The translations under genes and the position numbers were made by a program. Source: Plantactinospora sp040120695 (GTDB lineage Bacteria > Actinomycetota > Actinomycetes > Mycobacteriales > Micromonosporaceae). Taken from it: a stretch of DNA of 64,000 nt. Positions 1-8,040 of the stretch are shown piece by piece. How positions within the stretch are numbered: position 1 is the stretch's first letter; each line of letters starts with the position of its first letter. The DNA is taken from contig NZ_JBEEAC010000032.1 of NCBI RefSeq assembly GCF_040120695.1, forward strand, positions 1 through 64,000, read 5' to 3'. The notes under the pieces were generated by a model, which saw nothing but the letters and a program-made list of their open reading frames with translations, made no database searches and was not told where the DNA came from.

Positions 1-19
1 CCCCCCCCCCCCCCCCCCC
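1..19. other. Poly-C run at the window edge
   Basis: Nineteen consecutive C residues open the window. A run this long at the very end of a sequence is more likely an assembly or sequencing edge artefact than a real tract. Nothing coding can be read in it. Confidence 0.5.
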
Positions 20-38
20 GCCACACTGCTTATGGCGG
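18..38 (-). terminator. Possible hairpin downstream of rsdA
   Basis: CCGCCA and TGGCGG are perfect 6-bp arms around a 9-nt loop, 30 bp past the rsdA stop codon. On the minus strand the hairpin would be followed by a G run rather than a U tract. It is at most a weak Rho-independent terminator, and the adjoining poly-C may be artefactual. Confidence 0.25.
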
Positions 39-67
39 TCCGCCGGACGAGTGGCACGTGCCCCCGG

Positions 68-1117
68 TCAGTCTGGCGGGCAGAGCAGTACACAGCCGCC
101 GCTCGGCAGCAGCGGCAGCCCGGACGGCAGCAGCGACGGCAACACGGGTAGCGGCACCGGGAGCAGGTCCCGGTCCGCCGGCGTCGCCGGTGCCGGCTGC
201 GTCGGATCGGATCCCACCGTCGGCGGTGGAGCAACGCCAGGGGTACGCGGCGCGGTCGGGGTGGTCGGGGCCGGTTGGACCGGGGGCGCCTGCTCGCCGG
301 CAGGTACCTCGGAGCGGTCCGCCGATCCGGGTAGCCCGCGCCGGAGCCGCTCGATCTCGGCACGCAGTCGGCCAGCCTCTGCCGGGTCACGGATCGCCGT
401 CACCTGGACGGCTGCTCGGTCCAGTTCCGCCCGCGCCTGCGTGTGGCGGTGATCCGCCAGCGCCTCCCGAGCGAGCTGGATGGTGTGCTCGGCGGCGCGG
501 ACCGCGGACCGGTCCGGATAGACCGCCGTCGCGACCGGCCAGAGCGGGCTGGTCGGCCCGGCATGGTTGACGCCGAGGCCGAGCAGGGCGGTCAGCACGA
601 CACCGACCACGCTGGACAGGACGAGCCGGCGGACGAGCCGGCCGGCGCGCGGCCGACGCGGGAATGTCGCGGGCCGACGCGGCATCGTCGCGGGCTGGCG
701 CGGCACTGCCGCGGACCGACGCGGGGTCGTCGCGGGCTGATTCGGGGCCGCGGGCTGGCGCGGCACTGCCGCGGGCTGGCGCGGGATCGTCGCGGGCTGG
801 CGCGGGATCGTCGCGGGCTGGCGCGGCACGGTCGCGGCGAGTGCGGCATCGACGTCGAAGCAGGGCAGGTCGGCGTGGAGTTCCGCCCGCCAGGCGGTGA
901 GCAGCCCGGCCAGCGGGTCGTCACCGGGTGCCGACTCGGCCCGACCCAACGCGTCGAGCAACCTGTCGTCGGCCGCGACCACCGCCGGATCCGGCTCGGC
1001 AGTCGGATCCGGGTTCAGGTCCTCCCGGCCGGTCAACACCCCATCCCGCCCCGGTACGGCGTCGCCGCGCGCGTCCGTGTCGTCGTCTCGCTCTGCTCCG
1101 CCTCGCAGGGTACTCAT
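68..1117 (-). CDS. rsdA: Anti-sigma-D factor RsdA-like membrane protein
   Basis: 349-residue probable membrane-anchored anti-sigma factor that would hold the adjacent SigD-like sigma factor inactive. Residues about 50-80 (LLDALGRAE, DDPLAGLLTAWRAEL) resemble the short sigma-D-binding segment of mycobacterial RsdA. Residues 97-153 are about eight 7-residue units of the P-A-T-I-P-R-Q type. One transmembrane helix lies at about 163-184, followed by an extracytoplasmic Pro/Thr-rich tail ending in a Leu/Pro segment with two Cys. The ATG overlaps the sigma-factor stop by 4 bp, so the two are translationally coupled. The topology (sigma-binding N-terminus in the cytoplasm, linker, one helix, outside tail) fits the family. 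The repeat linker is lineage-specific and GC-driven. Confidence 0.8.
   Translation of the reverse strand: MSTLRGGAERDDDTDARGDAVPGRDGVLTGREDLNPDPTAEPDPAVVAADDRLLDALGRAESAPGDDPLAGLLTAWRAELHADLPCFDVDAALAATVPRQPATIPRQPATIPRQPAAVPRQPAAPNQPATTPRRSAAVPRQPATMPRRPATFPRRPRAGRLVRRLVLSSVVGVVLTALLGLGVNHAGPTSPLWPVATAVYPDRSAVRAAEHTIQLAREALADHRHTQARAELDRAAVQVTAIRDPAEAGRLRAEIERLRRGLPGSADRSEVPAGEQAPPVQPAPTTPTAPRTPGVAPPPTVGSDPTQPAPATPADRDLLPVPLPVLPSLLPSGLPLLPSGGCVLLCPPD
655..840 (-). repeat. 21-bp repeats encoding the RsdA heptapeptide linker
   Basis: Imperfect tandem 21-bp units, recognisable on the plus strand by GCGGGCTGGCGCGG, encode the Pro-Arg-Gln-Pro-Ala heptads of the RsdA linker. The period is a multiple of three, so gain or loss of a unit keeps the frame. 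Copy number probably varies between strains. Confidence 0.75.
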
Positions 1118-1692
1118 GCGGCAACCTCGTCCAGGGCCGTGCCGGCCAGGGCGCGGAGCCGGGCCAGCGCCCGGGACTGGGTCACCCGGACGGCGGCGGC
1201 CGACATCCCCACGATGACCCCGACCTCGTCGGCGGTGAGGCCGACCGCCACCCGGAGCAGGACGATCTCCCGGTGTACCTCGGGCAGCCGGGCCAGCAGC
1301 GCGGAGAGCCGCCGGGCCAGGTCGGTGGCGACGGCCCGCTGCTCGGGACCGGGGGCGGAGTCCGGCCCGTCCGGCAGCGGACCGTCGGTGGTGACGGCCG
1401 AGTCGCGGATCGCGGCCCGCTGCGCGTCGGCGACCTTGTGCGCGGCGATGGTGTAGAGGAAGGCGGCGAACGGCCGGCCCTGGTCCCGGTACCGGGGCAG
1501 TGCCCGGAGCACCGCCAGGCAGACCTCCTGGGCCACGTCGTCGGCGGTGGCGTACGCGCCGCCGACCCGGCCGAGCCTGGCGCGGCAGTACCGGACCAGG
1601 CCGGGGCGGACCTCGGCGAGCAGCGCCGCCGTCGCCTCGGGGTCGCGTCGGGCCGCGCGGGCGACGAGCTCATTCTCTGGTGCTGCGGTCAT
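1114..1692 (-). CDS. sigD: ECF-type RNA polymerase sigma factor, SigD/ShbA-like
   Basis: 192-residue group 4 sigma factor. Region 2 (DDVAQEVCLAVLRALPRYRDQGRPFAAFLY) and region 4 (LPEVHREIVLLRVAVGLTADEVG, then a helix-turn-helix) are both intact. The Q-G-R-P-F-A-A-F-LY-I-A-H-K segment is typical of the SigD/ShbA subgroup. I chose the ATG at 1692, which has GAAGG-like sequence upstream; an in-frame GTG at 1719 would add nine residues. The gene is coupled to rsdA by an ATGA overlap. In other actinobacteria the pair lies near guaB, which would be beyond the window edge. Three imperfect copies of a 15-bp sequence (caccttcgtcgggca) sit just upstream. Confidence 0.85.
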   Translation of the reverse strand: MTAAPENELVARAARRDPEATAALLAEVRPGLVRYCRARLGRVGGAYATADDVAQEVCLAVLRALPRYRDQGRPFAAFLYTIAAHKVADAQRAAIRDSAVTTDGPLPDGPDSAPGPEQRAVATDLARRLSALLARLPEVHREIVLLRVAVGLTADEVGVIVGMSAAAVRVTQSRALARLRALAGTALDEVAA

Positions 1693-1990
1693 GTATGCGG
1701 TCGCACCTTCGTCGGGCACACCTTCGTCGGGGCACGCCTTCGTCCGGCACCACGCCCGGAGTTACCGGCGGGTCAACGGCACCGTATCGGGAGCCGTCGG
1801 ATCGCACCACCGACGGGGGCGGTCCGCCGGCACCGCGGGACGGCTCGACGTCGTACCACGGAAACTCGCACCACGGAAAGTGGTCGAAGAATTACCGGAC
1901 TTCGCTGTTACGCCCGGGGTGCCCGCCGCGATGTCCACCAGAGACGGCGGTGGGCGGAGTCCACCGGGAGCGGCGGCGGGCGGTGGACGG
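1693..1990. promoter_or_regulatory. Divergent sigD / mce intergenic region
   Basis: About 300 bp separate sigD from the mce ATPase start. Visible are a triplicated caccttcgtcgggca-like sequence at about 1704-1745 and a direct repeat ACCACGGAAA at 1855-1864 and 1870-1879 (15-bp period, which could be a regulator site). I could not find a convincing -35/-10 pair for the mce operon. An in-frame ATG at 1931 would extend the ATPase by 20 residues. Confidence 0.4.
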
Positions 1991-2965
1991 ATGGGCGTCG
2001 AGATACGGGTCGAAGGGCTGACGAAGTCCTTCGGCGGCCAACCGGTCTGGTCCGACGTCAGCCTCACGCTGCCGGCGGGCGGGATCTCGGTGCTGCTCGG
2101 CCCGTCCGGCACCGGCAAGTCGGTGTTCCTGAAGACCCTGGTCGGGCTCTTGAAACCGGACCGTGGAGCAATCTGGATCGAGGGCCGGGACCTCACCCGG
2201 CTCTCCGAACGCGCGCTGTACGACGTTCGCAGGCTCTTCGGGGTGCTGTTCCAGGACGGCGCACTGTTCGGCTCGATGAGCATCTACGACAACGTCGCCT
2301 TCCCGCTGCGCGAACACACCCGCAGGTCGGAGTCCGAGGTCAGGGCGGTGGTGCAGGAGAAGCTGGAGATGGTCGGGCTGCTCGGCGCGGAACGGAAACT
2401 GCCGGGCGAGATCTCCGGTGGCATGCGCAAGCGCGCCGGACTGGCCCGGGCGCTGGTGCTGGACCCGCAGATCATTCTCTTCGACGAGCCGGACTCCGGG
2501 CTCGACCCGGTGCGCACCGCGTACCTCAACCAGCTCATCATCGACCTCAACCAGCAGACCGGGGCGACGTTCCTGATCGTCACGCACGACATCAACACCG
2601 CCCGTACGGTGCCGGACAACATCGGTCTGATCTACCACGGCCGGCTGGCCATGTTCGGTCCGCGCGAGATGCTCCTCTCCAGCACCGAGCCGGTGGTCCG
2701 GCAGTTCCTGAACGCGCAGCGGATCGGCCCGATCGGGATGGCCGAGGAGAAGGACTCCGACGAGTTGCGGGCCGAGGCGGAAGCGGGCGTGGAACTGCCG
2801 CCGCTGCCACCGATCCCGCTGCAACTCGCCCCCACCGACGGTCGGCCCCGCCCCGCCGAGCAGCCGCCGGGCCGTTGGTGCGAGGAACATGGCGTCACCC
2901 CGCCGGTCGGATCGTTCCAGGGTGTCCGGGGCAGCGTCTGGCAGCCCACCGAGGCACTGCGATGA
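1991..2965 (+). CDS. Mce transporter ATP-binding protein (Mkl/MlaF type)
   Basis: 324-residue ABC ATPase, the energising subunit of the Mce lipid/sterol importer. Walker A is GPSGTGKS, the signature is SGGMRKR and Walker B is ILFDEPDSGLDP, followed by the switch His in VTHD. The C-terminal 70 residues form a linker tail with a PPLPPIPLQL segment, as in MlaF/Mkl proteins. I chose ATG 1991, where the ABC homology begins (MGVEIRVEGLTKSF). It heads the operon; its stop lies within the tandem repeat that precedes yrbEA. Confidence 0.92.
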   Translation: MGVEIRVEGLTKSFGGQPVWSDVSLTLPAGGISVLLGPSGTGKSVFLKTLVGLLKPDRGAIWIEGRDLTRLSERALYDVRRLFGVLFQDGALFGSMSIYDNVAFPLREHTRRSESEVRAVVQEKLEMVGLLGAERKLPGEISGGMRKRAGLARALVLDPQIILFDEPDSGLDPVRTAYLNQLIIDLNQQTGATFLIVTHDINTARTVPDNIGLIYHGRLAMFGPREMLLSSTEPVVRQFLNAQRIGPIGMAEEKDSDELRAEAEAGVELPPLPPIPLQLAPTDGRPRPAEQPPGRWCEEHGVTPPVGSFQGVRGSVWQPTEALR

Positions 2966-3026
2966 GCCAGCCGACCGAGGCACTGCGATGCCAGCCGACC
3001 GAGGCGTTCCGATGAGCCAGCCGACC
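2942..3026 (+). repeat. Tandem 26/24/26-bp repeat at the ATPase-yrbEA junction
   Basis: Three successive units start at 2942, 2968 and 2992, with a partial fourth from 3018. Each carries CAGCC-ACCGAGG followed by CGATG. The middle unit lacks two bases (CGATGCCAG instead of CGATGAGCCAG). The array therefore holds three ATG codons (2962, 2988, 3012) and two ATGA stop-start overlaps. Confidence 0.9.
2962..3015 (+). CDS. Possible 17-residue leader peptide created by the repeat
   Basis: The frame reads MSQPTEALRCQPTEAFR and then TGA. Its ATG overlaps the ATPase stop (ATGA at 2962) and its TGA overlaps the yrbEA ATG (ATGA at 3012), giving a continuous terminate-reinitiate relay. The sequence is a duplicate of the yrbEA N-terminus put out of frame by a 2-bp deletion. 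It is probably a duplication by-product whose only role, if any, is ribosome handover. Confidence 0.35.
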   Translation: MSQPTEALRCQPTEAFR

Positions 3027-3815
3027 GGCACCGGGCAGGCCGGCCCGGCCAGGGTGACCGCCCGGCTGCGCGGCCCCGGCCACTTCTTCGCCTTCTGTCT
3101 CGACGCGCTGCGCGGGCTGGTCCGGCGGCCGTTCCAGGTCCGCGAGTTCGTGCAGCAGGCCTGGTTCATCAGCTCGGTGTCGATCCTGCCGGCCGCGCTG
3201 GTGGCGATCCCGTTCGGGGCGGTGATCGCGCTACAGCTCGGCTCCCTGGTACGCCAGCTCGGCGCCCAGTCGTTCACCGGCGCCACCTCGGTGCTGGCGG
3301 TGGTGCGCGAGGCCAGCCCGATCGTGACCGCGCTGATCATCGCCGGGGCGGGTGGCTCGGCGATCTGCGCCGACCTCGGTGCCCGGAAGATCCGGGAGGA
3401 GCTGGACGCGATGGAGGTGCTCGGCATCGACCCGGTGCACCGGCTCGTCGCACCCCGGATCGTCGCCGCCGCACTGGTCGCGGCGCTGCTCAACGGGCTG
3501 GTCAGCGTCGTCGGGGTGGCCGGCGGCTACTTCTTCAACGTGGTGATGCAGGGCGGGACACCCGGGGCGTACCTGGCGAGTTTCCAGGCGTTGGGCCAAC
3601 TGTCCGACCTGGCCGTCGGCGAGGTCAAGGCGGTGCTCTTCGGTGCGGTGGCCGCGCTGGTCGCGTCGTACCACGGGATGACGGCGCGGGGCGGGCCCAA
3701 GGGGGTCGGCGACGCGGTCAACCAGAGCGTCGTACTCACCTTCATGCTGCTCTTCGCGCTGAACTTCGTGATCACCGCGGTCTACTTCCAGCTCGTACCG
3801 CAGCGGGGGATGTGA
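3012..3815 (+). CDS. Mce permease YrbE-A (MlaE family)
   Basis: 267-residue integral membrane permease, one of the two YrbE subunits of the Mce importer. The MlaE core is clear: an amphipathic N-terminal segment (REFVQQAWFISSVSILPAA), then several hydrophobic helices, with the conserved EELDAMEVLGIDPVHRLVAPR loop that docks on the ATPase. The length is normal for the family. ATG 3012 gives MSQPTGTG and overlaps the mini-frame stop; ATG 2988 in the same frame would add eight residues. One base separates it from yrbEB. Confidence 0.92.
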   Translation: MSQPTGTGQAGPARVTARLRGPGHFFAFCLDALRGLVRRPFQVREFVQQAWFISSVSILPAALVAIPFGAVIALQLGSLVRQLGAQSFTGATSVLAVVREASPIVTALIIAGAGGSAICADLGARKIREELDAMEVLGIDPVHRLVAPRIVAAALVAALLNGLVSVVGVAGGYFFNVVMQGGTPGAYLASFQALGQLSDLAVGEVKAVLFGAVAALVASYHGMTARGGPKGVGDAVNQSVVLTFMLLFALNFVITAVYFQLVPQRGM

Positions 3816-3816
3816 G

Positions 3817-4620
3817 ATGCCGATGCTGCGTACCCTGGACAACCTCGGCGGACAGCTCGCCTTCTACCTGCGGGCGTTCGCCTGGACCCCACGGGCCCTG
3901 CACCGCTACCGCCGCGAGGTGGTACGCCTGCTCGCCGAGATCAGCTTCGGTCGCGGCGCACTGGCGGTCACCGGCGGCACGGTCGGGGTGATCTGTTTCC
4001 TGACCTTCTTCACCGGCACCGAGGTGGGGCTCCAGGGCTACCAGGCGCTCGACCAGCTCGGCAGCAGCGCGTTCACCGGATTCGTCTCGGCCTACTTCAA
4101 CACCCGGGAGATCGCCCCGCTGGTCGCCGGCCTGGCGCTCTCGGCGACCGTCGGCTCCGGTTTCACCGCACAGCTCGGGGCGATGCGGATCTCCGAGGAG
4201 GTCGACGCCCTCGAGGTGATGGGCGTGCCCTCGCTGCCGTTCCTGGTCACCACCCGGATGATCGCCGGCTTCGTCGCGGTCGTCCCGCTCTACGTGATCG
4301 GCCTGCTCTCCAGCTACCTGGCCACCCGCAGCATCGCGGTCTTCTACTTCGGACAGTCTGCCGGCACCTACGACTACTACTTCCACCTCTTCCTGCCCCC
4401 GGTGGACGTGCTCTGGTCGTTCGGCAAGGTGCTGGTGTTCAGCGTGATCGTCGTACTGGTGCACTGCCACTACGGGTACCACGCCAGCGGCGGGCCGGCC
4501 GGAGTCGGCATCGCGGTCGGCCGTGCGGTGCGTACCGCCATCGTGGCGATCAACATCGTCGACTTCTTTCTGTCGCTGGCCATCTGGGGCGCGACCACGA
4601 CCGTACGGATCGCGGGGTGA
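3817..4620 (+). CDS. Mce permease YrbE-B (MlaE family)
   Basis: 267-residue second permease subunit. It has the same fold as YrbE-A, with the coupling loop EEVDALEVMGVPSLPFLVTTR in mid-protein and a C-terminal glycine-rich segment (HASGGPAGVGIAVGRAV). Start ATG 3817; ATG 3823 is an alternative two codons later. The stop overlaps the GTG of mceA (GTGA). The YrbE pair is expected to form the membrane heterodimer through which MceA-F deliver lipid substrate. Confidence 0.92.
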   Translation: MPMLRTLDNLGGQLAFYLRAFAWTPRALHRYRREVVRLLAEISFGRGALAVTGGTVGVICFLTFFTGTEVGLQGYQALDQLGSSAFTGFVSAYFNTREIAPLVAGLALSATVGSGFTAQLGAMRISEEVDALEVMGVPSLPFLVTTRMIAGFVAVVPLYVIGLLSSYLATRSIAVFYFGQSAGTYDYYFHLFLPPVDVLWSFGKVLVFSVIVVLVHCHYGYHASGGPAGVGIAVGRAVRTAIVAINIVDFFLSLAIWGATTTVRIAG

Positions 4621-5963
4621 ACGGGAGCATGCAGCATCGCGGGTCGCCGTGGGGCCGACGCGTCCTCGGTCTCGTCTTCGTGGTGGTACTCGGTGCGGCG
4701 CTGACGCTCGCCGTGTTGCAGTACCGCAAGGTCTTCACCCCGGTCGCCTGGGTGACCCTGCACACCGCCCGGACCGGGATGCAGCTCAACCCCGGCGCCG
4801 AGGTGAAGCTGCGTGGAGTGCCGATCGGCGAGGTACGCGAGGTCGACAGCGACGGAACGCGGGCCCGGCTGCGGCTCGCGCTCGACCCGGACCGGATCGG
4901 GCAGGTACCGGCCGACGTCACCGCCAGGCTGCTGCCGAAGACCCTCTTCGGCGAGCGGTACGTGGCCCTGGTCGCCCCCGCCGGCTCCACCGCCGGTCCG
5001 CTGCGGGACGGTGCCGTGATCAGCCGGGACCGCAGCCGCAACGGTGTCGAGCTGGAACGGGTCCTCGACGAGGCGCTGCCACTGCTCCGGTCGATCCGCC
5101 CGGACCGGCTGGCCAGCACCCTGGCCGCGCTCGCCACCGCCCTGGAGGGTCGCGGCGAGCAGCTCGGGCGGACCCTGGAGACCCTGGACGGCTACCTCGG
5201 CGAACTCAACCGCGAACTGCCGGCGCTCACCGAGGACGTCCGGCGGCTCGCGGCGGTGCTGGACTCCTACGACGCGGCCCTGCCGGACCTGCTGGCGATC
5301 CTCCGGGACGTCACCCCGACCGCGCGCACCGTCGCCGACCAGCGCACCCAGCTCGCGGCCTTCCTCGCCGAGTCGACCGACGCCGCCGACGTGGGCCGGC
5401 TCTTCCTGGACCGGCACGGTGACCAGGTGATCCGGCTCGGTGAACTCGGCCGGCCGGTGCTGGAGCTGCTGGCCGCGTACGCGCCGGAGTATCCGTGCCT
5501 GATGCAGGGGCTGGTACGGGCACAGCCACGCGCCGAGGAGGTGTTCCGGAACGGCCGGATGCACGTGACGCTGGAGGTGACCCGGGACAACGGCGCCTAC
5601 CAGCCCGGCCGGGACGCCCCGGTGTACGGCGCATCGACCGGCCCGCAGTGCCGGGAGCTGCCGAACCCGAGGCCACCCGCACCCGAGGTACGGATCGAGG
5701 ACGGCTACGACCACGGCGGCTCCCGCCCCGGCCCGGTCAGGCTCCCGGTCGGCAAGCCTCCGGCGAACTCCGGCGCCGCCGTCGACGGAATCCCGGCCGC
5801 CGGCAACCCACCGGCGATGGGCTCTGCCGGCACCGAGGAGGAACGGAACCTGCTCAAGCCGATCATCGGAGCCGCCACCGGCATCCTGCCGGTGCAGGTG
5901 CCCGACATCGCCGTACTGCTCTGGGGCCCGCTGCTGCGCGGCGCGGTGGTGAACGCCAGATGA
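4617..5963 (+). CDS. Mce family protein, MceA position
   Basis: 448-residue cell-envelope substrate-binding/tunnel protein. One N-terminal transmembrane anchor (about 14-36) is followed by an MlaD/Mce domain (about 42-120; LNPGAEVKLRGVPIGEV), a long alpha-helical Mce region rich in LA/ERG heptads to about 250, then a Cys-containing segment (EYPCLMQG) and a Pro/Gly-rich tail. The GTG start overlaps the yrbEB stop and the stop overlaps mceB. First of six paralogues assumed to form a hetero-hexamer. Confidence 0.92.
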   Translation: MNGSMQHRGSPWGRRVLGLVFVVVLGAALTLAVLQYRKVFTPVAWVTLHTARTGMQLNPGAEVKLRGVPIGEVREVDSDGTRARLRLALDPDRIGQVPADVTARLLPKTLFGERYVALVAPAGSTAGPLRDGAVISRDRSRNGVELERVLDEALPLLRSIRPDRLASTLAALATALEGRGEQLGRTLETLDGYLGELNRELPALTEDVRRLAAVLDSYDAALPDLLAILRDVTPTARTVADQRTQLAAFLAESTDAADVGRLFLDRHGDQVIRLGELGRPVLELLAAYAPEYPCLMQGLVRAQPRAEEVFRNGRMHVTLEVTRDNGAYQPGRDAPVYGASTGPQCRELPNPRPPAPEVRIEDGYDHGGSRPGPVRLPVGKPPANSGAAVDGIPAAGNPPAMGSAGTEEERNLLKPIIGAATGILPVQVPDIAVLLWGPLLRGAVVNAR

Positions 5964-6994
5964 GGCGGGTACCCGTCGGCCCCCTGGTCAAGCTGATCGC
6001 GTTCGCCGCCGTGACGCTGCTGCTCACCGGGATGCTCGCCCAGGCACTCGGCTCGTTCTCCTTCGGCGGCACCAGCTACCGGGCCCGATTCACCGACGTC
6101 ACCGGCCTGCTCCCCGGTGACGACGTCCGGATCGCCGGAGTCCGGGTAGGCCGGGTCGACACGATCCGGGTGGTGCAGGACAGTGTCGCCGAGGTCACCC
6201 TGAGGTTGACCGAGGAGGTGCCGCTCCGCACCACCGTCCGGGCGAAGATCCGCTACCGCAACCTGATCGGCCAGCGCTACGTCGCGCTCGCCGAGGGCCC
6301 CGGCGGCGGGCCGCCACTGCGCCCGGACGGGCTGATCCCGATCGGCCAGACCACCCCGGCCCTCGACCTGACCACCCTCTTCAACGGGTTCCGGCCACTC
6401 TTCACCGCGCTGAGTCCGGAGGACGTCAACAGGCTGGCATACGAGATCATCCAGGTGCTACAGGGCGAGGGCGGCACCGTGGCCAGCCTGCTGGCGCACA
6501 CCGCCTCGCTGACCAACACCCTCGCCGACCGGGACGCGGTGATCGGCCGGGTGGTGACCAACCTGAATTCGGTGCTGGCCACCCTCGATGACCGGGACGC
6601 CGAACTCGACCAGACGATCCGCTCCTTGCAGCAGTTCGTCTCCGGCCTGGCCGGCGACCGCGAGGCGATCGGCGCGGCACTGGTCAACCTCGGCAAACTC
6701 ACCGGCAGCACCGCCGCGCTGCTCGCCGACGCACGGCCGGCGCTCGCCGCCGACGTGACCGAACTCGGCGACCTCGCCGGCACCCTCAACCGGAACGCGG
6801 CGGTCATCGACGGCACCCTCGGCCGGCTACCCGACCGGTACGAGGCGCTGACCCGGGTCGCCTCGGACGGCTCCTGGCTCAACCTTTTCGTCTGCGACTT
6901 CGACGGCCGGCTGGCGTTCGGCGGGCAGAGCGTCAACCCGGCCACGTTCAGTTCCGAGGCGGCCCGCTGCGCCGGATCAGGAGGTGCCCGGTGA
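5960..6994 (+). CDS. Mce family protein, MceB position
   Basis: 344-residue Mce protein. Anchor helix at about 9-31, MlaD domain at about 38-115 (LLPGDDVRIAGVRVGRV), then a helical region with repeated short Leu/Ala heptads (DRDAVIGRVVTNLNSVLATL). The end (WLNLFVCDFDG) is typical of MceB/C members. It starts with ATG overlapping the mceA stop (ATGA). The last codons lie in the first, partial copy of the 33-bp repeat. Confidence 0.92.
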   Translation: MRRVPVGPLVKLIAFAAVTLLLTGMLAQALGSFSFGGTSYRARFTDVTGLLPGDDVRIAGVRVGRVDTIRVVQDSVAEVTLRLTEEVPLRTTVRAKIRYRNLIGQRYVALAEGPGGGPPLRPDGLIPIGQTTPALDLTTLFNGFRPLFTALSPEDVNRLAYEIIQVLQGEGGTVASLLAHTASLTNTLADRDAVIGRVVTNLNSVLATLDDRDAELDQTIRSLQQFVSGLAGDREAIGAALVNLGKLTGSTAALLADARPALAADVTELGDLAGTLNRNAAVIDGTLGRLPDRYEALTRVASDGSWLNLFVCDFDGRLAFGGQSVNPATFSSEAARCAGSGGAR

Positions 6995-7065
6995 GACCGC
7001 TGCGCCGGATCAGGAGGTGCCCGGTGAGACCGCTGCGCCGGATCAGGAGGTGCCCGGTGAGACCG
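6964..7065 (+). repeat. Tandem 33-bp repeat duplicating the mceC ribosome binding site and start
   Basis: A 27-bp partial unit (6964-6990) is followed by two exact 33-bp units (6991-7023, 7024-7056) and the first 9 bp of another. Every unit carries AGGAGG followed six bases later by GTG, so there are three equal initiation sites, at 6991, 7024 and 7057. The unit length is 11 codons, so all three GTGs are in the mceC frame. Confidence 0.95.
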
Positions 7066-8040
7066 TTCCGGGAACGCAACCCCGTCACCATCGGCGCGGT
7101 CGGGCTGGTGGTGCTGACCGGGCTGCTGCTGACCGCGTTCCGGCTGGACGACCTCGCGGCGCTGCGCGACCGGGCGTACGCGGCGGCGTTCCGGGACGCC
7201 AGCGGGCTGGTCGAGGGAAACGAGGTCCGGGTCGCCGGGGTACGCGTCGGCGAGGTGACCGAGGTGGACCTGGCCCGGGGCGGCACCGGCACGTACGTGC
7301 GGGTGCGGTTCCGGATCGACGACGGCGAGCTGCGGCTCGGCCGGGCAACCGCTGCGACGATCCGGATCAAGACGGTTCTCGGCCAGAAGTACCTGGCGCT
7401 GGCGCCGGCCGGACCGGGCCGGCTGGCCGAGGAGGCGGAGATCCCACTCTCCCGCACCGCGTCCCCGTTCGACGTGATGCAGGCGGTCACCGGGCTGGCC
7501 GGCACGCTCGACGAGATCGACACCGGGCAGCTGGCGACCGCGTTCACCACGCTCGCGGAGACCTTCGCGGACACCCCGGGCAGCGTGCGCTCCTCGCTGG
7601 ACGGGCTCTCCCGGCTCTCCCGCACGGTCGCCAGCCGGGACGCCGAACTGCGCGAACTGCTGGAGCGGGCCCGGAGCGTCACCGACGTACTGGCGAACCG
7701 GGACGAGGAGTTCCGTCGGCTGGTCGCCGACGGTGCCCTGCTGCTCGACGAGGTGCACCGGCGGCGGGACGCGATCCACGACCTGCTGGTCGCCACCCGG
7801 GACCTGTCGGCACAGCTCTCCGGGCTGGTCGCCGAGAACCGCGCCACGCTGGAGCCGACGCTGCGCCAGTTGCGCGGGGTGGTGGCCACCCTGCAACGCA
7901 ACCGCGACGACCTGGAGCGGACGTTGCAGACGATGGGCCCGTTCCTGGACGCCTTCACCAACGTGCTGGGCAACGGCCGGTGGTTCGACTCGTACCTGCG
8001 CGGGCTGCTCCAGCCGTACGTGCCGACCGGAGGTCGCTGA
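6991..8040 (+). CDS. Mce family protein, MceC position
   Basis: Mce protein of 349, 338 or 327 residues depending on which repeat-borne GTG is used (6991, 7024 or 7057). I list 6991 because it keeps the 4-bp GTGA overlap seen at most other Mce junctions. The upstream copies add two MRPLRRIRRCP-like basic units before the anchor helix (about 31-51 from the first start). The MlaD domain follows (LVEGNEVRVAGVRVGEV), then the long helical region with regular DRD/LLD heptads, ending in a short Tyr/Pro tail. The stop overlaps the mceD ATG by one base. The basic repeat may tune membrane insertion or simply be tolerated. Confidence 0.9.
   Translation: MRPLRRIRRCPVRPLRRIRRCPVRPFRERNPVTIGAVGLVVLTGLLLTAFRLDDLAALRDRAYAAAFRDASGLVEGNEVRVAGVRVGEVTEVDLARGGTGTYVRVRFRIDDGELRLGRATAATIRIKTVLGQKYLALAPAGPGRLAEEAEIPLSRTASPFDVMQAVTGLAGTLDEIDTGQLATAFTTLAETFADTPGSVRSSLDGLSRLSRTVASRDAELRELLERARSVTDVLANRDEEFRRLVADGALLLDEVHRRRDAIHDLLVATRDLSAQLSGLVAENRATLEPTLRQLRGVVATLQRNRDDLERTLQTMGPFLDAFTNVLGNGRWFDSYLRGLLQPYVPTGGR

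Noticed and set aside
1..19. Poly-C run as a phase-variable tract
   Set aside because: It sits at the extreme end of the sequence, where assembly artefacts are common, and no gene start can be linked to it.
928..3015. Very long open frame across the rsdA-sigD-mce start region on the plus strand
   Set aside because: It is antisense or out of frame to well-supported genes and reads as Arg/Pro/Gly-rich noise, typical of high-GC DNA.
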